Source: Pseudoips prasinana (Eukaryota; Arthropoda; Insecta; Lepidoptera; Nolidae). Taken from it: a DNA stretch of 64,000 nt. The position numbers and the translations under genes are program-made. Positions within the stretch are counted from its first letter, which is position 1. Every line of letters starts with the position of its first letter. The stretch spans positions 8,669,001 through 8,733,000 of the forward strand of contig OX621249.1 in NCBI GenBank assembly GCA_951640165.1. The letters run 5' to 3'. Shown here in pieces: positions 52,642 to 63,589 of the stretch. The notes under the pieces are model-generated. The model did no database searches and was not told where the DNA came from. It saw only the letters and a list, made by a program, of their open reading frames with translations.

Positions 52642-53263
52642 TTATATTGTCTGCGTACCCAATTTTACATACGAAGTCCGTCCCCTGACATGAAAATCGG
52701 TTCAGTGGATTTGGTGGCGAAAGCCGACCACACCTACAGACTTTCTCAATCATAATAGTATTGATATGTGAACGAAAATATTCGCATATAAAATGTATCA
52801 ACAATTTTCAATCGTGTGGAACACGGGTTATTTGTTTCTAGAAATAATTTTATCAGAAACATTGGACCGCCTAACGATTCCTTTCCGCTTTATTTATATA
52901 TTGTTGCCTTTAACGTCACGATTGTTACGACTCACAACATTTGTATAACATATTAGCGTGTAATATTAGTCATCATAAGTCAAAACGGAGGTGCTCGCAA
53001 ATTGTCAACACGGTGGCGACTTGTGCAAACATTTAGGAGAGACGCCAAATAAATTGACTAACATTGGTACTTGGCGCTGGGTTGCATGCATTTATTTACA
53101 AAGTCAATAAACTTGGTGCATTTTTTTGCTTTTTCTCGAGACAGTTCCTTTACATGTTATTTGTTGAAGAATTTTGTTTACCATATTAGAAATAGTGAAA
53201 ATTTTAAGCATAGACCGCCTATTTATGTAAATTCTGCGTCTACTACCTGTATATTGTACAGGT
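52642..53263. other. AT-rich spacer
   Basis: No gene or repeat recognised. Confidence 0.45.
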
Positions 53264-53500
53264 AGTTCCACCATGTCAGCCAAATTATGTCCACTGCTGG
53301 ACCATAGTCTCTCCAAAGAATGTGCATATGCCATAATCGCCACGCTTGGCAGACGGGTTGGCGATCGCAGTTTGATGGTTCACAGAAAAACGCTGCTGCC
53401 CGTTTAGCAGAGAACGGGCAGTAGCGTTTTTGGCATATCCACATTCTTTGGGGAGGCTTTGGTCCAGCAGTGGACATAATTTGGATGGTGTGATGATATT
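53264..53500. repeat. Foldback built from two inverted LINE 3' ends
   Basis: ATTATGTCCACTGCTGGACC…CCAAAGAATGTGCATATGCC at the left is the inverse of …GGCATATCCACATTCTTTGG…GGTCCAGCAGTGGACATAAT at the right, and AAAACGCTGCTGCCCGTT pairs with AACGGGCAGTAGCGTTTT. About 50 bp of extra sequence (CGCCACGCTTGGCAGACGGG…) sits in the left arm. Each arm matches the LINE 3' end family at 22690 and 59575. Confidence 0.8.
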
Positions 53501-53871
53501 TTACGCCGTCACCCAGCGAACAGGTAGTTACTTCCAGTAAATTAATACAATCCGGGTACAGTCGCTAGAATTCATGTGTTACGTAAGCGACAAAAACTAC
53601 AGTAGCCGTTTATCATCAGGCGTTCCGTATGCTTGTCAGTCGAATAAGTAGTCAAAATTAAAAATTGTAGTGGCAGGTTCTGTGGTTGTTGGTAACAAAT
53701 ATAACGACTAAAATGAATATTAATCACATCGGTTGCATTGAATAGACTGGAAATTAATTGTTACTCTAAATGATTGCCAATAGCCTTAGTTTTGATTTGA
53801 TGTTTTGAACAGTATAGTTTGGCTGTTAAATTGTATTCAGAAGTATTTAATTAACTGGTTTATATGTTGGT
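53501..53871. other. AT-rich spacer
   Basis: No gene seen. Confidence 0.45.
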
Positions 53872-54105
53872 TTATGACTGAAATGGGAAATCAGCGGAGT
53901 GGTTGTGAAACATGTACTCCGGCACCAATCTTGCGGAATCAAATTTCGTCGCCCTCTCCATCGACCGCCACTTTATTCTAGAGTCGTGCGTGAAGATATT
54001 TAATTCAAACGGAAATATTTCAATATGCGCTCGGAGATAGGACTTAACTGCTGTTTTGGGGTTCAAAGCTTTATGCGTTCGTAATTTACTGATTGCACAT
54101 AAGAA
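53872..54105 (-). CDS. Coding-like island, 77 codons, unrecognised
   Basis: A minus-strand frame from TTC after GGGTGTCAG (54105) to TAA (53874-53872). The peptide is balanced and protein-like, with LRTHKALNPKTAVKSYLRAH and RSMERATKFDSARLVPEYMF. It may be a terminal exon or part of an unclassified transposon gene. The GTCAG border is a mediocre acceptor. A LINE 3' end in the same orientation lies 100 bp upstream, so a chance of transposon origin is real. No domain recognised. Confidence 0.38.
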   Translation of the reverse strand, partial: FLCAISKLRTHKALNPKTAVKSYLRAHIEIFPFELNIFTHDSRIKWRSMERATKFDSARLVPEYMFHNHSADFPFQS

Positions 54106-54204
54106 CTGACACCCATTTTATTCTTAGATGCATACATACTTCTTACTTCCGATGTTATGAATTTTATAATTCTCGTAATTCAGCACTGTAGCAAAATGCG
54201 TTGT

Positions 54205-54295
54205 TAGGTATAAATAAAATAAAAAGGTTTATATTCACGAAAACTTAAAAATGCGCTTGTGAATATTCAAAACCTGTTGGTAGTACACACGGCTT
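54205..54295 (-). mobile_element. LINE 3'-end fragment
   Basis: GGTTTATATTCACG, AAAAATGCGCTTGTGAATATTC; see 7795-7890. Confidence 0.55.
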
Positions 54296-54524
54296 TACTT
54301 GGCTAGCTTTTTTTTATTAATTTATTTATTTATATAAAGAGAACTTAAACTCTGCTGCTGATATAAGTTAAGGTAAAAAATATCAGTAGATAATATTAAT
54401 CATTTTGTTATGTTTTGTAACTTCTATATATTAGCTAAACGAAACACAAAATCTCAAAACTACACGTAGAGTTCTGAGATTTCCTGTTTAGTCAATTAAA
54501 AAAGGAGTGAGTGACCTATCGCTT

Positions 54525-54703
54525 CTATATCATAATTATTCTAAACCATGTATCAAACCATATATCCAATGGCACTCCTATTTTTGCATTCCACAGTTCG
54601 TTAGCGTAATTACTAGTAGATTTTAACTGCACTGCATCGTAGAATAGTTTACTTGTCGGGTACAGCCGCGCCACTCGCTCGGTGAGCGCGCTAATCCAAT
54701 AAG
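54525..54703 (-). CDS. Candidate terminal exon, 58 codons, unrecognised
   Basis: CGCTTCCAATTCAG, a good acceptor, is followed by an open frame to TAG (54527-54525). The frame uses GC-ending codons at its start (GCG CTC ACC GAG … GTG GCG CGG CTG) and reads ALTERVARLYPTSKLFYDAV then ANELWNAKIGVPLDIWFDTW. The frame is also open upstream of the acceptor to ~54850. About 180 nt past the stop lie AATAAATAAA and an A-run. The 3' UTR holds a hairpin (54451-54484, AAATCTCA…TGAGATTT). Alternatives: a retrocopy, or the C-terminus of a LINE. No family recognised. Confidence 0.42.
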
Positions 54704-54913
54704 CTGAATTGGAAGCGACTCGAATTAACCTTCTTAATACTAGTATATAGTAATATGAATACGCTGTAACTCGATATGAGAGACACCACAGCGAACAAGT
54801 TACTAATGTGGCTTGGAGACAGTGGCAAATAGATAGAGGGAATAAGGGAAGTGCTCTTTACATTTTACACTTTCCTTCATTTAGATAATTTCACCACTTA
54901 AGTATACCTTACT

Positions 54914-55140
54914 GAACTTTGTCCTGGGACGTTATTCAAACACAGCCATCTCAAACTAAGCAAAGCTTGTACTATGGAAACCAGATTACTGACATACTAC
55001 TTTTTATTTTGTTAATACATACTTATATTGGTAATAACACCCAGAATCAGAACAAACACACATCTTCATGTGTATAAATATCTGTCCTGGGTTGAGATCG
55101 AACCCACGAAAGCGTGAAAGAAAATCTAGCAACCATGCCA
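54914..55140 (-). mobile_element. SINE family B
   Basis: Reversed: GTCCTGGGACGTTATTC, CAAACTAAGCAAAGCTTGTA, ACACCCAGAATCAGAACA, GAGATCGAACCCACG. Confidence 0.8.
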
Positions 55141-56384
55141 ACCGTATGAGTATTGGTTCTGAACCCAAACCCTCTTACCCACTACTGCATCTTCTGTAAG
55201 CCAGTATATTCAGTGGCACACAAAGTGAAGGCAATGAGCGGTAAAGTCCAGATATGTTCCGGCGAATTACTACAGCTGTCTTGAAACCCCTAACGAATTA
55301 TTTATAAAAACAAAAGGTTTAGAAAAAGTGGTTTCGCTTCTTTCCATAGCAAAGCGGGAGACAGAATGACATTAAGAGTGTTACAGGTTACCCAAATATC
55401 ATAGATTTATAAGCCACGTATTAGACTTTAGACGTGGTTTAACGGCTGTTGTTTTATGACTACAGAACAAAGATGCTGATAAATTAAACCACTTTAACGA
55501 TCACCCATCTATACACTAACCGCGTGAATAAATGCATAACCTTGCCGTTCCCTAATAGGCTGTTGCATCTAGCTACGAGGTAATGAAGCGAAAATGCAGC
55601 TATCTAGAATCGAACTTAAATCCACAAGAATTTTTAGAAAGTGATGCGAAATATATTCTTTGTAGTTTGTCTGTTCAATAACCCCAACAAACTAAGCTAT
55701 AAGTAAACTATAAGACTATAGTAGCATACTGACGCTTTTAACACCCGATGCATCACACACACGTGGCTGACCTATTAGCTCTTTGCTTATAAGCTAAAAC
55801 TCCAAGTGCTGTAAGGTGGTGTTATTTCCACATGCAGGTTTCTCTTTGATTACTATGAAACTAGGTATTTCTTTAGAAGAAGCGAACCTCATAATTGAAG
55901 TTCGTAGCGATGGTAATACACTATAGAGAAATAAAGATTTTCTCATCAGGGGCTCCACCGGCTAAGTCGCCGAACATCCTTTTAGTGGATGGCGTTCAAA
56001 TAAATAAAGGTTAAAAATTACTTAGAGAGTCTGGTAGAGCCCCAGACCTGGCTTTTCCTATATAAATAATATTTCTGTGAAAAGCACAAAGCAAATTTAG
56101 AACTGGCAATAAAACAATAAAATCCGGGGGGCGCATAATTGGTCAGCAGGTTTTGACTCGCATAGTGGTAACGGTAGAATCGCTAGTACTGAGACGCCCT
56201 GGTGTTATGATCAGCGTGGCTACCACAAGTTCATGTAGTGTTACCTCCTCGATGATACTGGCAGTTTTTCCGGTTGATTAACTAGCACCGCCTCTAGCGG
56301 AAACTTAAAAGAACTTAAAGTGTCTATACTAAAATATTAAAAGTTTCGCCGAGTAAGTATCTACTACATGGAATCGAAGTAAAG
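55141..56384. other. 1.2-kb stretch, no supported gene
   Basis: 55195-55260 and 56100-56300 are more GC-balanced and repeat-like (for example GACTCGCATAGTGGTAACGG), but I cannot assign them. A GGGGCTCCACCGGCTAAGTC block is at 55949. Confidence 0.4.
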
Positions 56385-56490
56385 GTACCTATAGGACAAC
56401 TATTTGTATCACCCATGTACAATAATAATTGTTCTGAGTGTGGATGTGCTTTTTGTCCGGGAATTTCTTGTTCGTAAAGTACCAGTAGTA
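56385..56490 (+). mobile_element. SINE family A fragment
   Basis: GGACAACTATTTGTATCACC, TGTTCTGAGTGTGGATGTGC, CTTGTTCGTAAAGTACC. The head is lost. Confidence 0.6.
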
Positions 56491-58227
56491 AGTAGTGAGG
56501 AGATTTTTTATTAATCGATATTGCGCGCAGAACGCGCAAAAAAGAGTACCTATAGTAGCAAATGCAATGATTTGAAAATTTGTCATACCACTGCGCCGCC
56601 TCTAATATAAAGAGCTTTAGAATGTTTCCCACACATATTATGTAGCAATGACATTCATTGTGTATATAATTAGAATACTTCTTAGAAACATTCCGCCAAT
56701 TCAACGTCTGTCAAACATAATCTTAATTCTACTCTTCCCATTCCCCCGCCTATTTCCCTGAACAAAATATTTAGACCATAACGTTCTTTTACCTCGGCAA
56801 ATTAAATTTTACGTTCAAAGAAACTGAGGAACATTTCGTTTAATAAATTTTTAAAGAGTACTATAATATTCATGAAGGAAAGGGAAACGGAATCAGTGGC
56901 AACAACTTTTTGGAGGCGTAACTTTGCCAGTGTTGTCACCATTTCATTTTGATTTACCCTTCACTCTCGCTCCTTTTTTTTTAGTGAAAATTTCCCATAT
57001 TTCCAGCTTCCCCCAAAAATAAACAACTACATTTTAGTTAGTTTAATAAGTTATCATGACTTATTATAAGATATCTTTCCACGTATTTTATTCCTAAATA
57101 TACTTAAGAAGTTGTATGACTTTAAAACTGTAAGCTTTTAAGAGCCTTAAATGATGGGGGAATGCAACCAAAATGGTAGCACTGCACTTAGCCCCTATTG
57201 TCTAGTTCGTACTTGCACACAAATCTTAGGAACGGCACATTAGCATTTTATATTTATGAGCTGCTCAGTATTATAAGAGGAACTGATTTAACATTTATGA
57301 TGGTTAATTGACATAGATATGTTTGAGTCACAATTAATTCACTATTATATAAAAAGCGGATTCCGCTCAACTATTCGGCCGTTAATAGTTGTGTCGTAAT
57401 TTACTGTATGTATTTTATATGAACTAATACTATAAAAAGAATACATTTGATTTTTGTATGTTGCTTTATAATGGATAAACTCAAAAATTACTTAACTGAT
57501 TTAAAAATCTGTCACCTATAGAAATCTATACATATATCTTTTTAATAATGTAACCAAAGCCATCAAAATAATCCATTTAAATGTGATTATTTGGCGTGCG
57601 TTGCGGAAACGATTGTTGATACATAAATAATGTACTACATATATATCATTACCTCCGAAAAACTACGTGAGGTTATATGTCAATGGACTTAGTTAACCAA
57701 CACACGGGTTAAGCCGTAAAATATTTGATACAAATTTATCCTCCTATGTACCCATGCAAAGCATAGGCGGAGCGGTAGTACTAAATATTTTTTTAAATAC
57801 CTTCCATATACTATTTTTTTTAACAGCCGCATTGTAAGTCAATTCTCAGGTGAACTAGGCAACACTTGGCATTTCAACCAATTAGAATTATAACATACAG
57901 CGGTGAGGATACGATATTAACTAATTACAATACCAGCAAGATAATGTTTAAAATACATATGAATAGTAATATTATAGTGTCGTATCGGGTATCGGCGACC
58001 AAAGCACACGAGAGCGACTTATCCTATAAAATCGCTTAACAGATTGCGAAATAAGCACAATTAATGCATCCTGAGGCGACGTTGCTATGCCGTAATATCC
58101 AAGATATACAAGTTGTTATCTGATTAAATTACGCAAATCGATCGAATAAATTATTCCGAATCGTTATTAGATTACGTTAATATTAAAATAAATATGGAAA
58201 TATGATATCGTTTTATATAAATAATAA
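56491..58227. other. 1.7-kb AT-rich stretch, no supported gene
   Basis: Only short, unsupported frames. A GC-richer block CGTATCGGGTATCGGCGACC lies at 57981. Confidence 0.45.
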
Positions 58228-58415
58228 TTTCCTGGGACATTATTTACACACGGCCATCTGATCCTAAGCTAAGCAGAGCTTGTACTATGGAAACCAGATT
58301 ACTGTTATATTACATGTACTACTATTTTTTTGTAAGATGTTCATGCACACAAATATCTGTCCTGGGTGGGAATCGAACTCACGACCTCCGGCGTGAAAGG
58401 CAAGCAATTTTATCT
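58228..58415 (-). mobile_element. SINE family B
   Basis: Reversed: TTCCTGGGACATTATTTACA, TAAGCTAAGCAGAGCTTGTA, GGAATCGAACTCACGACC, GGCGTGAAAGGCAAGC. Confidence 0.85.
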
Positions 58416-58599
58416 TAAATGTATAAACATTTTTATTAGAACTGATCATTACAGAAAGATTTAATTTTCTTAAATTTGAAATATCTTTAATGTATGGTTT
58501 GTTTATGTTTTTTTTTTATTTAAGAGAACGTGTTTATATCTGTTAGCAATAAGCAATGATTAAATTATTTATTGTATTAAAAAAACTGTTAAGTGACCA

Positions 58600-58856
58600 G
58601 ATCATGTGATAAAACAACACTGGATTATTTATTGTGGTGTCATGTCAAAGACAGAGTCTATACAGAGCCAAAAGAATCGAATGATTAACGAAATAGACCC
58701 TCCATTTTGTCAAAAAGTGATAAATAACTTGATGAAAGAATCGACATCTGTAACCGTGGTCGTGGTTGACTTTTATCAGATAAAATTTTTCATTCATAAT
58801 TGCCAAAATTTACTTTTAAATACAACAATTTAAAAGTACATTTTGGCAATTTTACC
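58600..58856 (+). pseudogene. Mariner/Tc1-type transposase C-terminal relict with end repeat
   Basis: At 58620 the frame reads LDYLLWCHVKDRVYTEPKES, the (P)LDYFLWGxVKDxVY motif around the third catalytic residue of a mariner-superfamily transposase. After a shift comes INEIDPPFCQKVINNLMKE, then after another shift an ICNRGRG…SDKIFHS-like end (cf. CxxxxGGHxxxxxF). There are at least two frameshifts and one stop. The palindrome at 58798-58851 (AATTGCCAAAATTTAC / inverse) follows and may be the terminal repeat. The family is inferred from motif memory. Confidence 0.6.
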
Positions 58857-58993
58857 CTAAGTTATCTAAATTTAAATTTTTTATTTTGATTTACTTAACA
58901 AAGCTCTTCTTGAAAAACCAACTATAATTATTTGGCCGTGGCGCCATGCACCGGCGCCATCGGCGACAAACTTGGAAGTATATTAGAATTTCA

Positions 58994-59203
58994 CTAGCTA
59001 TGCGCCGTAGTTTTACTCGCGTTAAACTATATAAATTACAGCTTATGGGTTATGCGAATATATGAGCTATATTACAACGAAGTTTCATCAAAATCCGTTC
59101 GGTAGGTTTTGCGTGAAAGACTAACAAACATCCATACATTTTTACATCCATACTCACAAAATTTCGAATTTATAATATTAGTAGGAAGAAGGATTCTTAT
59201 ATT
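58994..59203 (-). mobile_element. Helitron-type element
   Basis: Minus-strand 3' end CGCGAGTAAAACTACGGCGC, then ATAGCTAG; body ACGGATTTTGATGAAACTTC; 5' side CTAATATTATAAATTCG. The hairpin is decayed. Confidence 0.6.
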
Positions 59204-59206
59204 GAC

Positions 59207-59305
59207 TGCCTCGTTGGTCTAGCGGTTGCGTGTTCAGCCGTAGTCAATGAGGTCCCGGATTCAAATCCCAGGTCAGGTAAAAGGTTTTATAGGAATATTT
59301 CTGGT
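59207..59305 (+). mobile_element. SINE family C head
   Basis: GACTGCCTCGTTGGTCTAGC (A box), AATGAGGTCCCGGATTCAAA, then TCCCAGGTCAGG (B box). Best-preserved head of this family in the window. Confidence 0.75.
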
Positions 59306-59574
59306 AATACGTCGCGTTTAATACATAATACAGTGGCATTTGTCTCGTTCCGCAGGCGCGGTACGCTGTAGTTACTTGGTTCTTCGGTTATTATGTAAGC
59401 CCACTACCAGTCGTTAATTATTTCCCAGAGAACACTTAACTCTGCTGTTGACAAATGTAACTACTATACTTATTTAATTAACATTTGCGCTGTTAAAGCG
59501 AACATTAGTTGTGTTTATTGATGCTGAATGTTTCTAGTCCTCGTGTTATGAATTTTCTCTACAGTACCCGGCTG

Positions 59575-59740
59575 TGACTGACAGCAACGAATATTAATTC
59601 ATCTCTTCCCATACGTCCTGACAGAATACCAGATTCTCTCTGTGAACTATGACCATCATACTGCGTTCGCCAAACCGTTTGCCAAGCGTGGCTATTATGG
59701 TATATCCCTCATTCTTAGGGGAGGTTTTTAAAGGCTGTTA
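59575..59740 (+). mobile_element. LINE 3'-end fragment
   Basis: ACTATGACCATCATACTGCG, CCGTTTGCCAAGCGTGGCTA, TTAGGGGAGG. Family of 22690-22900. Confidence 0.6.
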
Positions 59741-60599
59741 AAGAATATTTTACTGGATATTTTGAGATGCACATCATTTTCATATCAAATATGTACCATA
59801 TGTAATGAAAATGTAATGCGCTGCTAGAAAAGTAGGTAAGGTTAGAACTGCGAACATACAGAAACAAATTATTTACACAAGCAATCCTCTTTTAATAAAT
59901 AGAGAGGCGCCATGAACTTAAATTGCTGCTTAGATTATAATATTTTAAGATTGCTTAGAACATGGAATGGTTGGTAAAACAAAAGATTTTTCATTTGCCG
60001 TTAAATTCTACCTGTATATTGATACTTAAAGACTTCTTCTTTTACTTAAAGTATTTGGATTTTTTATTTTATTTATTCATTCATACGCGAAATATATATT
60101 TTTATTTATTTTTTAATCAAGATTACAGTTTAGTGAGGTGGCTTTCGTTTCTTCTCCAGACAAATGTCTGTCACCCGAACTAGACGGCATCCTTAGCAAC
60201 ACATATTTTAAAAGTAATAAAGTCGTGAATGCAAAAAAATAGTACTGCATTTTTGTTATTCACCTTTTATTGAATCAATTTGAACTGTGTATTGATAAAT
60301 GGTAGCACGTGCATCTCACTAAACTGTGTGCTCTTAATATTTGTCTGCAGCCATGTTGCGGGTTCCTATCCATACAAATATTATTACTAATGTCGGTAGT
60401 TTTTGCCCAATATTTAGACTACATTTCACGGTAAATTGAGCTTCTTTATTGTTTTCTATTTATTTTATTCGTTGTGAAAAAAACCAAATTGCCTGCTGCG
60501 CGATATTGAGGAATACTTACTTACGTAGTTATTACTTAACGTATGGGTAGTAGTTGCCCTAGTGTTAGAGTTGTTTAAGCCGCCCAATAGGCCCCTGAT
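59741..60599. other. AT-rich spacer
   Basis: No gene or repeat recognised; hydrophobic 73-codon frame at 59962-60183 is unsupported. Confidence 0.45.
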
Positions 60600-60745
60600 A
60601 TGGCTTAATGACTGTTGTCAAATCGACAGCTTTACGTGCCCTCCTAAGCACGGAGACACCCAGAAATTAAACCACTTTCTCAGTCACAGCGATCACTTGC
60701 GTACCGGTTTGAGCACTGGCTATGAGCGCATATTGAGAAATGGGA
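60600..60745 (-). mobile_element. 5S-like SINE, reversed copy
   Basis: ACGTGCCCTCCTAAGCACGG, AGACACCCAGAAATTAAACC and ACTTTCTCAGTCACAGCGAT follow the reverse order of the 12006 and 18978 copies. The 5S-like head is degraded. Confidence 0.55.
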
Positions 60746-61260
60746 GTGTATTTTAATGGCGAGATGTCGTAGCTGATACATGGAACATTTTTAACCTGAA
60801 AGTATGTTTAGATCTACCCTGAAACCTTTATATCCCGAATAAACACATACATAGTATATTTTTAAATCGCGGGAAAAATTGCGGAACTTTAATTGTATTG
60901 TATAGAAAAGAAATCTGAATATATATCGAGTAAAATAATAAAGATAGTTCAAAAAGATAAATCTTATCTCCTAATCTTTATTATCTGGTATATTTGTTCT
61001 ATAAAACTGTAAAGAGAAGTATGTACTTGCACTCATTATTACCTACAACTGTCCGATGAAGCACACATTAGTGGCTACTCCAAACATTTCCGCAATCTTC
61101 AGAAATCAAATCATATTAAATTACTTACCTAATCATTTTTCATTTTGTATATATCATTAAAATATGTAAACGAAAGAGAACAATTTAATAAGAATTGAAC
61201 AATCATTATAATAGAGCCGCCATATTGTACATTTAAGTTCTGCTAAGTTCCCGAATGAAA
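60746..61260. other. AT-rich spacer
   Basis: No gene seen. Confidence 0.5.
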
Positions 61261-61264
61261 TCGA

Positions 61265-61285
61265 TGGGTCCTACGTATAAGGGCC
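61265..61285 (+). repeat. Left terminal inverted repeat
   Basis: 21 bp, exact inverse of 63508-63528. Starts TGGGTCCTACG. Confidence 0.93.
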
Positions 61286-61488
61286 GAACTAACAATTTGA
61301 CGATTTTGGCTTTTTTATGATAAACGCATCCAATCGATATTATTAATCGTGTGAGCTATTAAAACAAAAAAAAAAACTGCATGGAAACACGACTTTCTAT
61401 TAAAGTATAATGGCATATGTAGCGTGAATTGAAACGTATAAGGTCCAAAGAGTAATTTGAGACTTATACGCGGGGACTTCCCGCGCGT

Positions 61489-62943
61489 TTGTTTATTGTT
61501 TGGGCCAATCGGCTAGTTAGACACTTATACGTCAGACGGATCAACGCCCGCGCTGTGATCAAAACAAAATCTCGTTACTGTGTTTTAGCGTTACAATTTA
61601 GATTAATAACTGAAAGATGGCATCGTATCGTCTATCATTCGCCTATTACTCAAAATAATCAAAAGACGAAAGTAGTGGTATGCAAGACGATGTTTTTAAA
61701 TACTATTAGTTTTGGGCCAAAAATGATGAGAACAGCAATGAATAAGTTTTCTGCTACAAATAGGCTCACTCTGGTTGATAACGGAGGTCGACATGAGCAC
61801 CATAAAACCTCTGTTGATGCAGAAATGATCAAAAGTGTGCTGGACCACGTCAAGTCATTTAAACCGGTCGATTCACATTATTGTCGTAAAGTAATAAACT
61901 TTATTTAGATGGCTCTTTAAGTTTTATCCGCTTATTTAAATTATACAAAGAATGGTATGATCCAAATAAATATGGTAATAAATGTGAGTCGTTAAGGCAA
62001 TACAGGGATATAGTTAACAAAAATATTAATTTATCATTTCACCAGCCTAAAAAATGTCATGTTTGCCATTCTTTCAAAAACGGTCCTGTGACTCCAGAAT
62101 ATAAAATAAATTATGATAATCATATAATTAACAAAAATGGCTAGATCTTTAAAAGTAAAGGATAAACGTGATTCACAAAATGACACGAAAATTTTCTGCG
62201 CTACTTTTGATTCGCAAAAAGTGTGGTTGTCCCCAAGTGGTGAGATAAGTCTATTTTATTACAGTAAACGGTTGAAAGTACATAACTTATCAGTTTTTGA
62301 TATTGGGAACTTAATTGGTACCTGTTACTTATGGAACGAACAAATTGCAATGAAGGGATCGAATGAAATAGCGAGCTGTGTTTAGGATATAATTAAATTA
62401 AAAAGTCAAGAAGGTTGTAACGACTTCAGATTTTGGTCAGACAACTGCGCCGGCCAAAACCGAAACAGGATTATGTTTTTCATGTATCTTTATGCACAGT
62501 TTAGTTTGAATATAAAACACTCTTTTCTTGAGGTAGGCCACACTCAGAATGAAGGCGACTCCATACACGCCCCCATTGAACGAGCTTCAAAATATGAAAA
62601 TATTTACACACCCTCTGAATGGAGCTCATTGATTCGATGGGCAAAATCAAAAGGAAGTCCTTATAACGTCATAGACGTACCTCAAAGTATGATTTATAAC
62701 TTCAAAAAGATGCAGACAAATACGCAGTTTAATTGGACTAAAAACTCGGAAGGACAAAAAATCCTTTGGTCTAAAATAAAGCAAATTCGTGTTAGCCGAG
62801 ATGAATCATACGTTTTGTACTATCAATATGATTTGGGTGAAGATGGTATTGAAAATTATATTATAATCTTAGATCAGTCAGTCAGTGTGCGAACAAGAAG
62901 ACGAATTGCCGATATACTTAATTTATTTGTTAATTATTCTTAG
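61489..62943 (+). pseudogene. DDE-like transposase pseudogene of the TIR element
   Basis: Three open pieces form one protein. Piece 1 (61489-~61895) has VCKTMFLNT and ends SHYCRK. The frame slips by one near 61896. Piece 2 (~61899-62130) continues RLFKLYKEWYDP, INLSFHQPKK and CHVCHSF. It slips back near 62130. Piece 3 (62137-62943) has TFDSQKVWLSP, GTCYLWNEQIA and SNEIAS, a single in-frame TAG at 62383-62385, then FWSDNCAGQNRNR, FLEVGHTQNEGDSIH and IERA. Asp in TFDSQ, Asp in SDNCAG and Asp/Glu around GHTQNEGD..IER are the likely catalytic residues. I recall this motif order from uncharacterised arthropod transposase-like proteins. The N-terminus looks shortened. Two frameshifts and one stop make it inactive. 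Confidence 0.8.
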
Positions 62944-63507
62944 GTAGATAATGCCAAAAAACCATTGAATACGGGTCCATAATTGTAGTTTAAAGAAACT
63001 TAAATTTTTGTTTCAATAAATGATTAAAACTATTGTGATTTCTGTCTATTTTTTATATTACCTAACTGAAAACACAGTTATAGGTTAGTAGATTCTAAAA
63101 CGTATAAGTGTCAATGAGATTTAATGATCTAAATATCCAAGTGGCTTTTATTATAATTAATTAATTATCAACAGTTTCAGTCCTTAATTGATTTCATGAG
63201 CAAAATTATTTAAAAATACTCATATTATGCAACTTGGCATAATACACGTATATTGGCCAATTTGACACATTGGCCCTTTTATAGTGTTTTAAAATACAAA
63301 TAATTTTAACAAAAACTAACGTAAAAGGGCCAATATGCAGTAAAACAAAAACTGTTAAATATATATATAAAATGGTTTAGTATATTTAAGTACCACAATT
63401 GTCTTAGTAAACAAGCAAAGTTTCATAAATTTCGGTTTTATCAATCTTAAGTTACAGCAAGTTTAAACTTTGAAGGCCTCTCCTGTAAAGTTGTCATTTT
63501 GCATTTT

Positions 63508-63528
63508 GGCCCTTATACGTAGGACCCA
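63508..63528 (-). repeat. Right terminal inverted repeat
   Basis: 21 bp, inverse of 61265-61285; ends CGTAGGACCCA, followed by TCGA. Confidence 0.93.
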
Positions 63529-63589
63529 TCGAAATGGTCAACAATCAACGGTTTCCGACTCAGTTTTTCCATTGGTTAAATTTCTGAGA

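Larger units (their letters stand above)
61265..63528 (+). mobile_element. Complete TIR DNA transposon, 2264 bp, defective transposase
   Basis: The ends are 21-bp perfect inverted repeats (TGGGTCCTACGTATAAGGGC + C; see the TIR entries) flanked by TCGA on both sides (61261-61264 and 63529-63532). Four-base duplication is the simplest reading, but because TCGA is self-complementary the TIR could equally extend into it. Subterminal CGTATAAG or its complement recurs at about 61434, 61464, 61525 and 63101, possible transposase binding sites. The interior encodes a broken DDE-like transposase. Superfamily not proven; a 4-bp duplication and the motif order are compatible with Sola-like elements. Confidence 0.88.
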
